From positions 22,507-86,506 of the forward strand of contig JANOFE010000030.1 of assembly GCA_031413495.1 (NCBI GenBank): 64,000 nt of DNA, given 5' to 3'. The position numbers and the translations under genes are program-made. A model generated the notes under the pieces. The model made no database searches. It saw nothing but the letters and a program-made list of their open reading frames with translations, and was not told the DNA's origin. Origin of the DNA: JACMNW01 sp031413495 (GTDB taxonomy: Bacteria > Pseudomonadota > Alphaproteobacteria > Rhodobacterales > Rhodobacteraceae). Positions 7,610 through 16,756 of the stretch are shown one piece after another (position 1 is the stretch's first letter; each line of letters starts with the position of its first letter).

Positions 7610-8115
7610 AGCGCCCGGCACCAGAACCGGTCGCGGTCATCAAGGAACGCCGCGAAGCCGTGCTGAAAGCACTGGTCGGCGGCGTGCCCTATATCGGTTT
7701 CCTCGGCATTCAGTTTGATCGTCGTGGCGATGAGCTGACGGCGATCCTGCCGTTTCGCGGTGATCTGATCGGCAATCCAATGCTGCCCGCCCTGCACGGC
7801 GGCGCTACAGCGGCCTTTCTGGAAGTGACGGCAATCATCGTGCTCAGTTGGTCCTTGCTGTGGGATGACATGGAAAAAGCGGCTGGTGGCGCTGCGGTGA
7901 TTGATCCCGCAAACCTGCCGCGCCTGCCCAAGACGATTGATTTCACCATCGACTACCTGCGCACCGGCCTGCCACGCGATGCCTATGCGCGGGCACGGGT
8001 AAACCGGTCAGGGCGGCGTTATGCAAGTGTTCAGGTTGAGGCATGGCAAGACAATCACGCGCGCCCCTTTGCGCAAGGTGCCGGGCATTTTCTGCTGGCG
8101 GGGCGGGACGAGTGA
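7606..8115 (+). CDS. Second hotdog-fold thioesterase, coupled to the first
   Basis: A 169-residue hotdog protein coupled by ATGA to the preceding one. It keeps the core pattern NPMLPALHGGATAAFLEVTA followed by TIDFTIDYLRTGLP, with an insertion (DDMEKAAGGAAVIDP) between them that the first lacks. Tandem PaaI-like pairs may form hetero-oligomers or act on different chain lengths. The N-terminal ~35 residues (EPVAVIKERREAVLKALVGG) form a helix before the hotdog. The substrate is unknown. Confidence 0.85.
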   Translation: MKRPAPEPVAVIKERREAVLKALVGGVPYIGFLGIQFDRRGDELTAILPFRGDLIGNPMLPALHGGATAAFLEVTAIIVLSWSLLWDDMEKAAGGAAVIDPANLPRLPKTIDFTIDYLRTGLPRDAYARARVNRSGRRYASVQVEAWQDNHARPFAQGAGHFLLAGRDE

Positions 8116-8268
8116 GGGACGAGATGTTACGTCGCGAACCATCTGGATACCTGTCGCAGTCTTATCACCATGCCCCGGATCGATTTGGAAACTCTGCGGG
8201 TCAGAGTTTGCCGATCCGTTGTTCATAAGGCGGGACGCCGTTGAACAAGGGGATCAGTGCAGCAAAGC

Positions 8269-8290
8269 GATTTGACGCGTGTCAAATCGG
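8269..8290. repeat. Palindromic dispersed repeat, copy 1 (convergent gap)
   Basis: GATTTGACGCGTGTCAAATC (8269-8288) has perfect 8-bp arms GATTTGAC/GTCAAATC. It lies in the 212-bp gap between two converging genes; the rest of that gap shows no gene. Related copies are at 18694 and 24454. Confidence 0.75.
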
Positions 8291-8327
8291 GCAAGACAAC
8301 GCCGATAATGGAAAAATTCCTCGCTCC

Positions 8328-9083
8328 CTACGCCCGCAGCAACCTAAACGCTGTTGATGCACCCCAGCCTGCCGCGACGGCCAGTACAAGCGACAGCAGC
8401 CCGTAAATCAGCGGATCGCTTTTTGACAACCGATGAACGAACCGCTCCAACCCCTGTTTTTGCACCAGAATGACCTGATCCTGTGCGTCAATCACCACGC
8501 CACCGCGCGTGATATACATGCGCACCCGGTAATCGCCCTCGGTCAGGTTGGCAGGCAGCACCACATCCGCGCGAAACAGCGTGGCATCGGTCAGCTCGAC
8601 TGACCCCTCATCCAGCCGGTAGCGGCCTTCGCTTTCCCTTATGCGCAGCAAGGCCGCCATAAAATCGGTCGAGTTATTTGTCTGATCCGCCAGATCGGCC
8701 GCACGAATGGCGCTGGGAATGGTGACTTGATAGCGCAGATTTTCGGCATCCGTCAAAATCTCGGCAATCGGCCCGGTTGTGGCCACCGCATAAAAACTGG
8801 GGGCCAGATCAATCTGCACATCGCGTTTGTTCAGCCAAATCCCCAGACGCCGCTCTTTTTTGCGGATGATCAGCGGCGATGACGGGCCTTCGACCGTCAC
8901 GATCACCTCCATCCTGGGCTTCTTGGGCGCGGGCGCATCGCGTTTTACGGCACCATAAATAATGATCTCTGACCCACTGAAATTGGCGGTTATTGAAATC
9001 TCGGTCTGGCTCAGGCCCGCCACGATTTGTTCGGCCCCCAAAGGCAGCGCCAGCATCAGCCAAATCACAACCGCTCGGATCAT
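8328..9083 (-). CDS. TIGR02186 family membrane-anchored protein
   Basis: A 251-residue protein with an N-terminal signal sequence (MIRAVVIWLMLALPLGAEQ), a ~200-residue extracytoplasmic beta-rich domain, and one C-terminal membrane helix (LIYGLLSLVLAVAAGWGAS), matching the alphaproteobacterial TIGR02186 family. That family is typically encoded next to a TSUP transporter, as here, where its ATG overlaps the transporter stop by 4 nt. It is likely a periplasmic accessory or assembly partner of the transporter; no catalytic motif is seen. Confidence 0.88.
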   Translation of the reverse strand: MIRAVVIWLMLALPLGAEQIVAGLSQTEISITANFSGSEIIIYGAVKRDAPAPKKPRMEVIVTVEGPSSPLIIRKKERRLGIWLNKRDVQIDLAPSFYAVATTGPIAEILTDAENLRYQVTIPSAIRAADLADQTNNSTDFMAALLRIRESEGRYRLDEGSVELTDATLFRADVVLPANLTEGDYRVRMYITRGGVVIDAQDQVILVQKQGLERFVHRLSKSDPLIYGLLSLVLAVAAGWGASTAFRLLRA

Positions 9084-10000
9084 GGCAACAGCCCCGGCGT
9101 TACGGAATACAACTCTGCTGGGGTCAAAAGCAGATCCAGCGCAATCTTGCCCGCTACCGCCAGAACCAGCAGCGACAGCAGAATGCGCAACTGTTCCGCC
9201 TTCAATCGCAGGCCCAATCTTGTGCCAATCTGTGCCCCGATTACCCCGCCAAGGATCAGCATCAGCGCCAGCAGCATATCCACTGTCTGGGAGGTTACGG
9301 CATGCATCAGCGTAGTGAAGGCAGTAACAAAGATGATCTGGAACAATGACGTGCCAACCACAACCTTGGTCGGCATCCCCAAAAGATAAATCATCGCCGG
9401 CACCATGATAAAGCCACCGCCCACCCCCATGATGGCCGCCAGAAACCCCACCACAGCCCCAACAAGCATCGGCGGCAGCACGGAAATATACAGGCCAGAG
9501 GCGCGGAACTTCATCTTGAACGGCAGGTTATGCACCCACGTATGCACATGCGCCCGGCGCACCGGGGGATTGGGGCGGCGCTTGCGGTTCATCGTGCGCA
9601 GGCTTTCTTGCAGCATCATCGCGCCGATCAAGCCCAGAAACAGCACATAGGACAGCTGAACAAACAGATCGACCTGCCCCACCGCCGTCAGCCGTGCAAA
9701 CACCCAGACACCACAGGCAGACCCAACGATGCCGCCCGCAAGCAGCACCAGACCCATGCGGAAATCAACCGCCTTACGCCGCACCTGCGCCATAACGCCA
9801 GATACCGACGATGCCACCACTTGATTGGCGCCGGTCGCCACCGCCACCGCAGGCGGAATGCCGATAAAAAACAACAACGGCGTGATCAAGAACCCACCGC
9901 CCACCCCAAACATGCCCGACAGCAGCCCAACGATCCCCCCCAGCCCCAAAAGCAGGAAGGCGTTGACCGAAACCTCGGCTATGGGAAGATAAAGCTGCAT
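9080..10000 (-). CDS. TSUP (TauE/SafE) family sulfite/anion transporter
   Basis: A 306-residue polytopic inner-membrane protein with the two internal repeats typical of the TauE/SafE fold: LLSGMFGVGGGFLITPLLF near residue 25 and FLAAIMGVGGGFIMVPAMI near 185. A basic cytoplasmic loop (MNRKRRPNPPVRRAHVH) separates the halves. The family exports sulfite, sulfoacetate or related organosulfur anions; the actual substrate is not evident. It is cotranslated with the TIGR02186 protein. On the minus strand a TTGACA box lies about 60 nt upstream of the start (plus-strand TGTCAA at 10057-10062), a possible -35 element. Confidence 0.9.
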   Translation of the reverse strand: MQLYLPIAEVSVNAFLLLGLGGIVGLLSGMFGVGGGFLITPLLFFIGIPPAVAVATGANQVVASSVSGVMAQVRRKAVDFRMGLVLLAGGIVGSACGVWVFARLTAVGQVDLFVQLSYVLFLGLIGAMMLQESLRTMNRKRRPNPPVRRAHVHTWVHNLPFKMKFRASGLYISVLPPMLVGAVVGFLAAIMGVGGGFIMVPAMIYLLGMPTKVVVGTSLFQIIFVTAFTTLMHAVTSQTVDMLLALMLILGGVIGAQIGTRLGLRLKAEQLRILLSLLVLAVAGKIALDLLLTPAELYSVTPGLLP

Positions 10001-10075
10001 GAACGGGTGGTGCTCGACACTTGTTTTTTACTACGATTGCGCGCCATTGGCGGTGTTGTCAAACGTAACCGCGCT

Positions 10076-10882
10076 TCATCGGAGGTTGCGCAAAAACTGT
10101 CTTAGCACCCGTTCCAATTTGGCCGCACCCAAGGGGGCCATGGCTTTGGTATGCTCATGGCTGATGGCTTCGGTTGACAGGCCAGCCGCCATATTTGTGA
10201 TGGTGGAAATTGCTGCAATCCGCAGCCCCAGAAACCGCGCCAGGATCACTTCCGGCACGGTTGACATGCCCACCGCATCGGCCCCCATGCCCCGGATGGC
10301 GCGAATTTCGGCAGGCGTCTCGAACGACGGCCCGGAATACCACGCGTAAACACCTTCCGGCAACGGCACATCCTGGACCGTTGCCGCCGTCTGCAATGCG
10401 GCCCGCATGGCCGGATCATGCGCATCCATCATCGGCACGAACCGCGCATCGGTGGCCTCGCCGATCAGCGGGTTCAGGCCGGAAAAGTTGATGTGATCCG
10501 ACAGCAGCATCAGATCGCCGGTTTTGATATCCGCCCGCATCGACCCCGCCGCGTTGGTGGCAATCACCATGCCTGCACCCAGCGCGCGCAACACCTCCAG
10601 CGGCAGGCGCATGACAGATGGATTTCCTGTTTCATAGTAATGTGCGCGGCCGCCAAACACGGCCACGCGGCAACCTTCCAGATCACCGATTACAAGGTTC
10701 GGGTTATGCCCAGACACGCCTGCATGCGGAAAGCCGGGCAGATCGCTATAGGGAATGGACACACCGTTAACGGCAGCTGTCAAATGCCCAAGCCCCGACC
10801 CGAGGATCAGGCCAAGCTTCGGTGGCTCGGACCCAGCCCGCGCGCGGATCAGGTCTGCCAGCTGTTCAGCGTTCTTTGACAT
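10076..10882 (-). CDS. punA: Purine nucleoside phosphorylase (trimeric family)
   Basis: A 268-residue enzyme that splits purine nucleosides with phosphate to base and (deoxy)ribose-1-phosphate. Phosphate-site motifs are GSGLGHL (~28) and GRAHYYE (~78). The base/sugar site motifs are NAAGS, WYSGPSFETPAEIRA and AVGMSTVPEVI, and the base-specificity region TITNMAAG has the Asn associated with 6-oxopurines. It overlaps the permease upstream by 17 nt and is the last gene of the nucleoside-transport operon, so the imported nucleoside is very probably a purine (guanosine/inosine). Confidence 0.93.
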   Translation of the reverse strand: MSKNAEQLADLIRARAGSEPPKLGLILGSGLGHLTAAVNGVSIPYSDLPGFPHAGVSGHNPNLVIGDLEGCRVAVFGGRAHYYETGNPSVMRLPLEVLRALGAGMVIATNAAGSMRADIKTGDLMLLSDHINFSGLNPLIGEATDARFVPMMDAHDPAMRAALQTAATVQDVPLPEGVYAWYSGPSFETPAEIRAIRGMGADAVGMSTVPEVILARFLGLRIAAISTITNMAAGLSTEAISHEHTKAMAPLGAAKLERVLRQFLRNLR

Positions 10883-11834
10883 AGGGCTCGCCCCCCGCCC
10901 GCGGCGGAATGGCTTTGCCGATAAAGCCCGCCAGCACGATGACGGTCAGGATATAGGGCAGGGCGTCCAAGGCAGGCACCGGCACCTTTACCGTCAACAC
11001 CCGTTCCACCACATCGGGGCGCAGGGCCAAGGCCTGGAAAAAGCCAAACAGCAGCGTCGCCCACAGCGCATACCACGGCCGCCATTTGGCGAATATCAAC
11101 GCGGCAAGGGCGATATAGCCGCGCCCCGCTGTCATCTCCCGGCCAAAACCCGCCTGCAGCGCCGTCGCCATATAGGCCCCCGCCAACCCGCACAAAACGC
11201 CCGTGATCGCCACTGCGGCAAAGCGCATGCCCACCACCGAAACCCCCGCCGTATCCAACGCCGCCGGGTTTTCCCCCGCCGCGCGCAGCCGCAGGCCAAA
11301 CCGGGTGCGATACAGCAGCCACCAGGATGCGGGCACCAACAGCAGGGCCACATAGACAAGGATCGAATGGCCAGACAGAACATCGGCGTACAGCGGGCCA
11401 AGAACCGGCACATCTTTCAGCCCATCGGCAAAAGGCAGGGTGATCGGCTCAAACCGGGCGGCCCCTTCCAATGGCGGCGTGCGGCCGCCTTGGCCAAACA
11501 GGCTTTGCGCCACCAGTACCGTGATGCCCGATGACAGGAAATTCAGCGCGACACCCGAAATCAATTGGTTGCCCCTGAAGGTGATCGAGGCCACACCATG
11601 CAACCCGGCCAGCACCAGTGACGCGCCGATCCCGGCCAAAAGGCCGATCCACACCGATCCGGTCAGCGCCGCCACCGTGGCAGATGCCATCGCCGCCATC
11701 AGCATCTTACCTTCCAGCCCGATGTCGAAAATCCCGGCCCGTTCGGAAAACAGGCCCGCCAGACAGGCCAGCAACAGCGGCGTCGCCAATCGCAGGGTGG
11801 AATCGAGTATCTGCAAAAGGGTTGCGAAATCCAT
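10866..11834 (-). CDS. Nucleoside-type ABC transporter permease 2
   Basis: A 322-residue hydrophobic permease of the BPD_transp_2 (branched-chain/simple sugar/nucleoside) family, similar in layout to YufQ/NupQ. It has about nine membrane helices. Typical segments are LFSERAGIFDIGLEGKMLM near the N-terminus and RAAGENPAALDTAGVSV, the cytoplasmic coupling loop, about two-thirds along. The start ATG overlaps the previous permease stop by 1 nt (TAATG). It should form the heterodimeric channel with the other permease. Confidence 0.92.
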   Translation of the reverse strand: MDFATLLQILDSTLRLATPLLLACLAGLFSERAGIFDIGLEGKMLMAAMASATVAALTGSVWIGLLAGIGASLVLAGLHGVASITFRGNQLISGVALNFLSSGITVLVAQSLFGQGGRTPPLEGAARFEPITLPFADGLKDVPVLGPLYADVLSGHSILVYVALLLVPASWWLLYRTRFGLRLRAAGENPAALDTAGVSVVGMRFAAVAITGVLCGLAGAYMATALQAGFGREMTAGRGYIALAALIFAKWRPWYALWATLLFGFFQALALRPDVVERVLTVKVPVPALDALPYILTVIVLAGFIGKAIPPRAGGEPYVKER

Positions 11835-12925
11835 TATGCCGCCCTCGCCTTACGGGCGCTGAAAAACACCCCCAGCATCATGCGCACCATCTGGTCCAGC
11901 GCGCCGGTGAATAGAATGACCAGCCCCTGCACCACAATGCGCAACTCAATCGGTATTTTGGTCCACATGCCCAGTTCCGCGCCGCCTTGGAACAGAAAGC
12001 CAAACAGGATCGCCGCCAACAGCACCCCAAACGGATGATTGCGCCCCATCAGCGCCACCGCGATGCCAATAAACCCAGCCCCCGAGGCCGAATTTTGCAC
12101 CAGCCGTTCGCTTTCGCCCATCACATTGTTGATCGCCATCAACCCCGCCAGCGCGCCCGAAATGATCATCGTGACCATGATGATCTTCGTAGGGTTTATC
12201 CCTGCGTATTTCGCCGCCGGTTCCGATTTGCCAAACGCCCGGATCTGATACCCCAACCGTGTGCGCCACAGCAGCGCCCACACGGCAATGCAAGCCGCCA
12301 GTGCCACAAAAATGGTCACATTCGCGGGCACCGCTTTGGTGAAGATCAGGTTCAAGCCCGGAATGTCATTTAGCGCGGGCAGCTTCGCCCCTTCCGGGAA
12401 ACGCGCCGTGGCTGGGTCCATCTGCCCCTTCGGGCGCAACACATCGACCAGCATGTAGACGATAAACGCCGATGCGATGTAGTTGAACATGATCGTGGTG
12501 ATCACGATATGACTGCCGCGTTTTGCCTGCAAATACGCGGGGATAGCGGCCCAGACCGCGCCAAACGCCGCCGCCCCGAGCGCCGCCGCAGTCAGCGCCA
12601 CCGACCAATGCGGCCACGGCAACGCCAAGCAAACCAGCGCCACGCCAAGCCCGCCCAGTTGCGCCTGCCCCTCACCGCCGATGTTGAACAAGCCCGCATG
12701 AAACGCCACCGTCACCGCAAGCCCGGTAAAGATAAAACTGGTGGCGTAATACAGCGTATAGCCCCAGCCGTAAGCCGACCCGAGCGCGCCATCGACCATC
12801 ACGCGCAACGTTTCAACCGGGTCTTCGCCGATCGACAGGATCACCAAGGCAGAAATGATCGCCGCCAGCAAAAGGCTGACCAAAGGCACCAAAACCACAT
12901 CAGCCCATTTCGGCAATGCCCCCAT
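11834..12925 (-). CDS. Nucleoside-type ABC transporter permease 1
   Basis: A 363-residue membrane permease, paired with the following one and like YufP/NupP. Multiple helices begin after MGALPKWADVVLVPLVSLLL. The conserved FHAGLFNIGGEGQAQLG motif lies near residue 80 and the coupling loop IRAFGKSEPAAKYAGINPTK near 240. ATG at 12925 overlaps the ATPase stop (TGATG); GTG at 12928 is the alternative. The ribosome site is AAGGGGG. Confidence 0.92.
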   Translation of the reverse strand: MGALPKWADVVLVPLVSLLLAAIISALVILSIGEDPVETLRVMVDGALGSAYGWGYTLYYATSFIFTGLAVTVAFHAGLFNIGGEGQAQLGGLGVALVCLALPWPHWSVALTAAALGAAAFGAVWAAIPAYLQAKRGSHIVITTIMFNYIASAFIVYMLVDVLRPKGQMDPATARFPEGAKLPALNDIPGLNLIFTKAVPANVTIFVALAACIAVWALLWRTRLGYQIRAFGKSEPAAKYAGINPTKIIMVTMIISGALAGLMAINNVMGESERLVQNSASGAGFIGIAVALMGRNHPFGVLLAAILFGFLFQGGAELGMWTKIPIELRIVVQGLVILFTGALDQMVRMMLGVFFSARKARAA

Positions 12926-14511
12926 CACGCGGCCCCCTTAACAGCGTCCGCCACACCTGCCATCAGCAGCCCCAATTCCCGCTCGTTCGTGCGCGCCGGA
13001 TCGCGGGTTCCCATGATCTGGCCGTCGAACATCACCGCTATGCGGTCTGACAGGCTCATGATTTCGTCCAATTCCACCGACACCAGCAAAATCGCCTTGC
13101 CCGCATCGCGCAGCGCCACAATCTGTTTGTGGATAAACTCAATCGCGCCGATATCCACGCCGCGCGTCGGCTGGCCGACCAACAGCAGGTCTGGGTTCCG
13201 TTCAATTTCCCGCGCCACCACGATCTTTTGCTGATTGCCGCCGGAAAAACTTTTCGCCGCCAGCGTCGGGATCGGCGGGCGAACATCAAACCGCTCCATC
13301 TTGGCCACCGTATCGGCGCGGATCGCGTCATTATCCATGAACAGCGCGTTCTTTTGATACTCCGGCGCGTTGTGATAGCCAAAGGCCACGTTTTCCCACG
13401 CCGAAAAATCCATAATCAACCCAAGGCTTTGCCGATCTTCCGGCACATGCGCAATTCCTTGCGCGCGGCGCGATTGCCCGTCTGAATGCCGCCCCGTCAG
13501 ATCCACATCGACGCCGTTTAACCGCACCACACCCGTCGCCCGCGCGATGCCGCCCAATGCCTCCAGCAGTTCGGATTGCCCGTTACCCGCCACCCCGGCA
13601 ATGCCCAAAATCTCGCCTGCCCGAATGGAAAGGCTGATCCCCTTCAGGCGTTCCACCTTATCATCATCGCGCACGCGCAGGTTTTCCACCTCCAGCACCA
13701 CGGCACCGGGATTGCTTGGCTTTTTCTCCACATGCAAAAGCACCTTGCGGCCCACCATCAGCTCGGCCAAATCCTCGGGGCTGGTCGCCTCGGTTTCCAC
13801 CGTCGCCACCATTTCGCCGCGCCGCATCACGGAAACACGGTCGGTAATATCCATGATCTCGCGCAGTTTATGCGTGATCAGCATAATGGTTTTGCCCTGC
13901 GCCTTCAGGCCGCGCAGGATGCGAAACAGATGGTCGGCCTCGGCAGGCGTCAACACGCCCGTCGGTTCGTCCAAAATCAGAATATCGGCGTGCCGGTACA
14001 GCGCTTTCAGAATTTCGACGCGCTGCTGGTGGCCCACAGACAAATCCTCGATCAAGGCATCGGGATCAACATCCAGTTCATACTCGCGGGACAAATCAGC
14101 CAAAACGCCGCGCGCTTTTGTCAGCGATGGGGCAAGCAGCTGCCCCTCCTCCGCCCCAAGAATAACGTTTTCCAGCACCGAAAAATTTTGTACCAGTTTG
14201 AAATGCTGGAACACCATGCCGATACCTGCGCGAATGGCGGCCTGACTGTCGGGAATAGTGGTGGTCTTACCGCCGATTAAAATCTCGCCGGAATCGGCTT
14301 TGTAGAACCCATACAGGATCGACATCAGCGTCGATTTCCCCGCGCCGTTTTCACCGATGATGCCGTGGATCGTGCCACGCGCCACCTGAATGGAAATGTC
14401 CTTGTTCGCCTGAACCGGACCGAAAGCCTTGGAAATACCGCGCAATTCTATGGCCAGCGGGGCTGTGTCTGGGGCGGCATTGCGCCGCCCCATATCGGAG
14501 TGACCCGACAT
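12925..14511 (-). CDS. Nucleoside-type ABC transporter ATP-binding protein (two ATPase domains)
   Basis: A 528-residue tandem-ATPase subunit of the sugar/nucleoside class. The first domain has a full Walker A (GENGAGKST, ~54), signature LSVGHQQRVEI and Walker B ILILDEPTG. The second has the usual degenerate Walker A of this family (GVAGNGQSE), signature SGGNQQKIVVAREI and LLLVGQPTRGVDIG. Only one site is therefore likely to be fully hydrolytic. It begins 4 nt after the binding-protein gene and overlaps the permease start. Confidence 0.95.
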   Translation of the reverse strand: MSGHSDMGRRNAAPDTAPLAIELRGISKAFGPVQANKDISIQVARGTIHGIIGENGAGKSTLMSILYGFYKADSGEILIGGKTTTIPDSQAAIRAGIGMVFQHFKLVQNFSVLENVILGAEEGQLLAPSLTKARGVLADLSREYELDVDPDALIEDLSVGHQQRVEILKALYRHADILILDEPTGVLTPAEADHLFRILRGLKAQGKTIMLITHKLREIMDITDRVSVMRRGEMVATVETEATSPEDLAELMVGRKVLLHVEKKPSNPGAVVLEVENLRVRDDDKVERLKGISLSIRAGEILGIAGVAGNGQSELLEALGGIARATGVVRLNGVDVDLTGRHSDGQSRRAQGIAHVPEDRQSLGLIMDFSAWENVAFGYHNAPEYQKNALFMDNDAIRADTVAKMERFDVRPPIPTLAAKSFSGGNQQKIVVAREIERNPDLLLVGQPTRGVDIGAIEFIHKQIVALRDAGKAILLVSVELDEIMSLSDRIAVMFDGQIMGTRDPARTNERELGLLMAGVADAVKGAA

Positions 14512-14515
14512 TTAT

Positions 14516-15511
14516 TTAGAACGTCGCAGCCGGGCAGGTGTCGTCCGACATATAGTCATGCACAACCAGCTCGCCCGACTTGATCTTTGCCGATGCTGCT
14601 TCCACAGCGGCCAGCATTTCCGGGGTCACTAGGGCTGCGTTGTTTTCATCCATCGCATAGCCCACGCCATCCGATTTCAGATCCAGCACGTTAAAGCCGG
14701 GGGCCAGATCAACGCCTTCTTTGAACGCATTGTAAACGGCCACATCAACGCGCTTCAACATGGAAGTCAGCACTTTGCCGGGATGCATGCCGTTCTGGTT
14801 GCTATCGACGCCAATCGACAGAATGCCTTCATCGGCAGCCGCCTGCAGAACGCCCACGCCTGTGCCACCAGCCGCCGCATAGATCACGTCAGCGCCTTGG
14901 CTTTTTTGCGATTTGGCAAGTTCAGCCCCCTTCACAGGGTCGTTCCATGCCGCAGGTGTCGTGCCGGTCATGTTCAGGATGACCTTGGCATCTGCCTTGG
15001 CCGCCATCACACCTTGGGCATAGCCGCAGCCGAACCGGCGGATCAGCGGAATGTCCATGCCACCAATAAAGCCGACGGTGCCGGTTTTGGATGCCAGACC
15101 GGCCATCATGCCAACCAGATAGCTGCCTTCATGTTCGGTAAAGACCACCGATTTCACGTTTGGCGCATCAACCACCATGTCGATGATGGCAAATTTGGTG
15201 TCCGGGAAATCGGGTGCCACCAGTGCCAAAACGTCACCGAACGCAAAGCCGGTCATCACAACCGGGTTGGCACCAGATTCCGCCATCCGGCGCAGCGCCT
15301 GTTCGCGCTGGGCCTCGTCCTGCATTTCAATTTCCTTGAACGTGCCGCCGGTTTCAGTGGCCCATTTGGTAGCACCATTGAAAGCAGCTTCGTTGAAAGA
15401 TTTGTCGAACTTGCCACCAAGATCGAAAATGATCGCAGGTTCGGCAGTGGCCACACCAGCGGCCAGCGCCAGCGTTGCCGCATCGCATAGAAAAGATTTC
15501 ATAAGGGTCAT
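14516..15511 (-). CDS. BMP-family nucleoside-binding lipoprotein/periplasmic protein
   Basis: A 331-residue substrate-binding protein of the BMP (PnrA/Med-like) family. An N-terminal secretion signal (LMKSFLCDAATLALAAGVATA) precedes the start of the mature fold at EPAIIFDLGGKFDKSFNEAA. Further family features are GFIGGMDIPLIRRFGCGYAQ and ADVIYAAAGGTGVGVLQAA. ATG at 15511 is used, with GGGAGA upstream. As first gene of the operon (bmp-ATPase-permease-permease-punA) it should deliver purine nucleosides. A near-palindrome at 15647-15664 is a candidate operator. Confidence 0.93.
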   Translation of the reverse strand: MTLMKSFLCDAATLALAAGVATAEPAIIFDLGGKFDKSFNEAAFNGATKWATETGGTFKEIEMQDEAQREQALRRMAESGANPVVMTGFAFGDVLALVAPDFPDTKFAIIDMVVDAPNVKSVVFTEHEGSYLVGMMAGLASKTGTVGFIGGMDIPLIRRFGCGYAQGVMAAKADAKVILNMTGTTPAAWNDPVKGAELAKSQKSQGADVIYAAAGGTGVGVLQAAADEGILSIGVDSNQNGMHPGKVLTSMLKRVDVAVYNAFKEGVDLAPGFNVLDLKSDGVGYAMDENNAALVTPEMLAAVEAASAKIKSGELVVHDYMSDDTCPAATF

Positions 15512-15646
15512 AGGGGTCTCCCGGTTTATGTTTTTGACGGGCCCAAACCGCAGCGGGCAACGGATGCCCGGGCGGCAGGATCGTGCCCGATTTAGGGCCC
15601 GTTCCGCCGGGCCGGTCAATAGCTATTTACTGTCGGGGCAGGGCTG

Positions 15647-15664
15647 TTTGATCTTTTGGTCAAA
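15647..15664. promoter_or_regulatory. Candidate operator upstream of the nucleoside transport operon
   Basis: TTTGATCTTTTGGTCAAA is an 18-bp imperfect palindrome (arms TTTGA/TCAAA), about 136 bp upstream of the BMP gene and just before the end of rimI. No regulator gene is adjacent, so the assignment rests on symmetry and position only. Confidence 0.35.
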
Positions 15665-15687
15665 TCCATGCGGGAAATGGGCCGCGC

Positions 15688-16098
15688 TTACAGCGTGCGG
15701 GCCAGGATCAACGCATCAAGGGGGCCGCCTGCGGGTTGATTATAGTAGGCTTTCCTGCACCCCACTTGCACAAATCCAGCCTGCGCATACAGGGAAATTG
15801 CGGGCTGATTCTGTGCCGATACCTCTAGAAATACCGATGCTGCATCGCGGTCACGCGCCTTGGCCAAAAAGCCCTGCACAAGGCGGGCACCAACGCCGCT
15901 TCTGCGGGCGGATGGTGCCACCGCCAGCGTCAAAATTTCCGCTTCCCCGGCCATCGCCCGCCCAATCAAGAAGCCCTGCGATTCGATCAGGGCAAAGCAA
16001 AGGGGGTCTGCCAGCAGCTGGGCAAATTCTGCCGCTGACCATGGCCTTGGCGTGGTGAACGATGCCGCATGTAGGGTGGCCATCGCGTCAGGCGTCAC
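15688..16098 (-). CDS. rimI: Ribosomal-protein-alanine N-acetyltransferase RimI-like
   Basis: A 136-residue GNAT acetyltransferase. The acetyl-CoA site is seen in LTLAVAPSARRSGVGARLV and the C-terminal part has FLEVSAQNQPAISLYAQAGF, typical of RimI. GTG at 16098 is preferred because it overlaps the tsaB stop (GTGA); longer readings would run into tsaB. Linkage tsaB-rimI is common and parallels the tRNA t6A pathway cluster. It probably acetylates ribosomal protein S18 or another N-terminus. Confidence 0.88.
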   Translation of the reverse strand: MTPDAMATLHAASFTTPRPWSAAEFAQLLADPLCFALIESQGFLIGRAMAGEAEILTLAVAPSARRSGVGARLVQGFLAKARDRDAASVFLEVSAQNQPAISLYAQAGFVQVGCRKAYYNQPAGGPLDALILARTL

Positions 16099-16727
16099 GG
16101 CAAAATCACCGGCGGCGGGTCTGACGGCGGGGCGGCATGCGCACCGCGTAAGTAAAATGGTGCCGGGCGCGGCTGCGGGTTTTTCCATCGCTTTGCCGTG
16201 ATCCGCGCGATGGCTTCGGCAAGCGCATAGGGTGCGTCTGCCCCGCCCAACCCGATCACATCGCCCACGGCTTCGGTTTGCGCCGCTGCCGCCCCTGTCA
16301 ACCGCGCCAGACCGGGGCCTTGGTCGGTAAAACTTTGCACATAAGCGTCACCGCGCCGTGCGTCGATCTTCACTGTCACCGGCAGTGCCGCGCCAAAGGC
16401 CATGGCGTCCAGCGCCGTGACCCCGACCGCCGGGATACCCAACCCCAAGGCCAGCCCGCGCGCCGCCGCCACCGAAATCCGCACCCCGGTAAAATTCCCG
16501 GGCCCCGTGCCCACGCCAATGGCGCATACATCAGGCCAGCGGATGCCGGCCCCAGCCAACATCTCCTCCAACAGCGGTATCAACCGTTCCGCCTGACCGT
16601 TGGCCATCTGCTCATCCCGCAGGATAACCCGGTCGCCACACAGCAAAGCGGCCGCACAATGCGCGGCCGATGTGTCGAATGCCAAAATCCAGTCAGAATT
16701 TTTGCCTTTACGCGCGTCTGTCAACAA
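16095..16727 (-). CDS. tsaB: tRNA threonylcarbamoyladenosine biosynthesis protein TsaB
   Basis: About 210 residues with the ASKHA-fold start ILAFDTSAAHCAAAL and the conserved IGVGTGPGNFTGVRISVAAA. TsaB is the partner and scaffold for TsaD in t6A37 synthesis. There is no suitable ATG: an in-frame ATG at 16862 would overlap nfuA by over 100 bp. TTG at 16727 or 16724 are the likeliest starts, and a TTG at 16685 inside ILAF is possible. The C-terminal region (after ~150) is shorter and less conserved, as usual for TsaB. Confidence 0.9.
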   Translation of the reverse strand: MLTDARKGKNSDWILAFDTSAAHCAAALLCGDRVILRDEQMANGQAERLIPLLEEMLAGAGIRWPDVCAIGVGTGPGNFTGVRISVAAARGLALGLGIPAVGVTALDAMAFGAALPVTVKIDARRGDAYVQSFTDQGPGLARLTGAAAAQTEAVGDVIGLGGADAPYALAEAIARITAKRWKNPQPRPAPFYLRGAHAAPPSDPPPVILP

Positions 16728-16756
16728 AACCGGTATCCACTTTTGTCGAACAGGCT

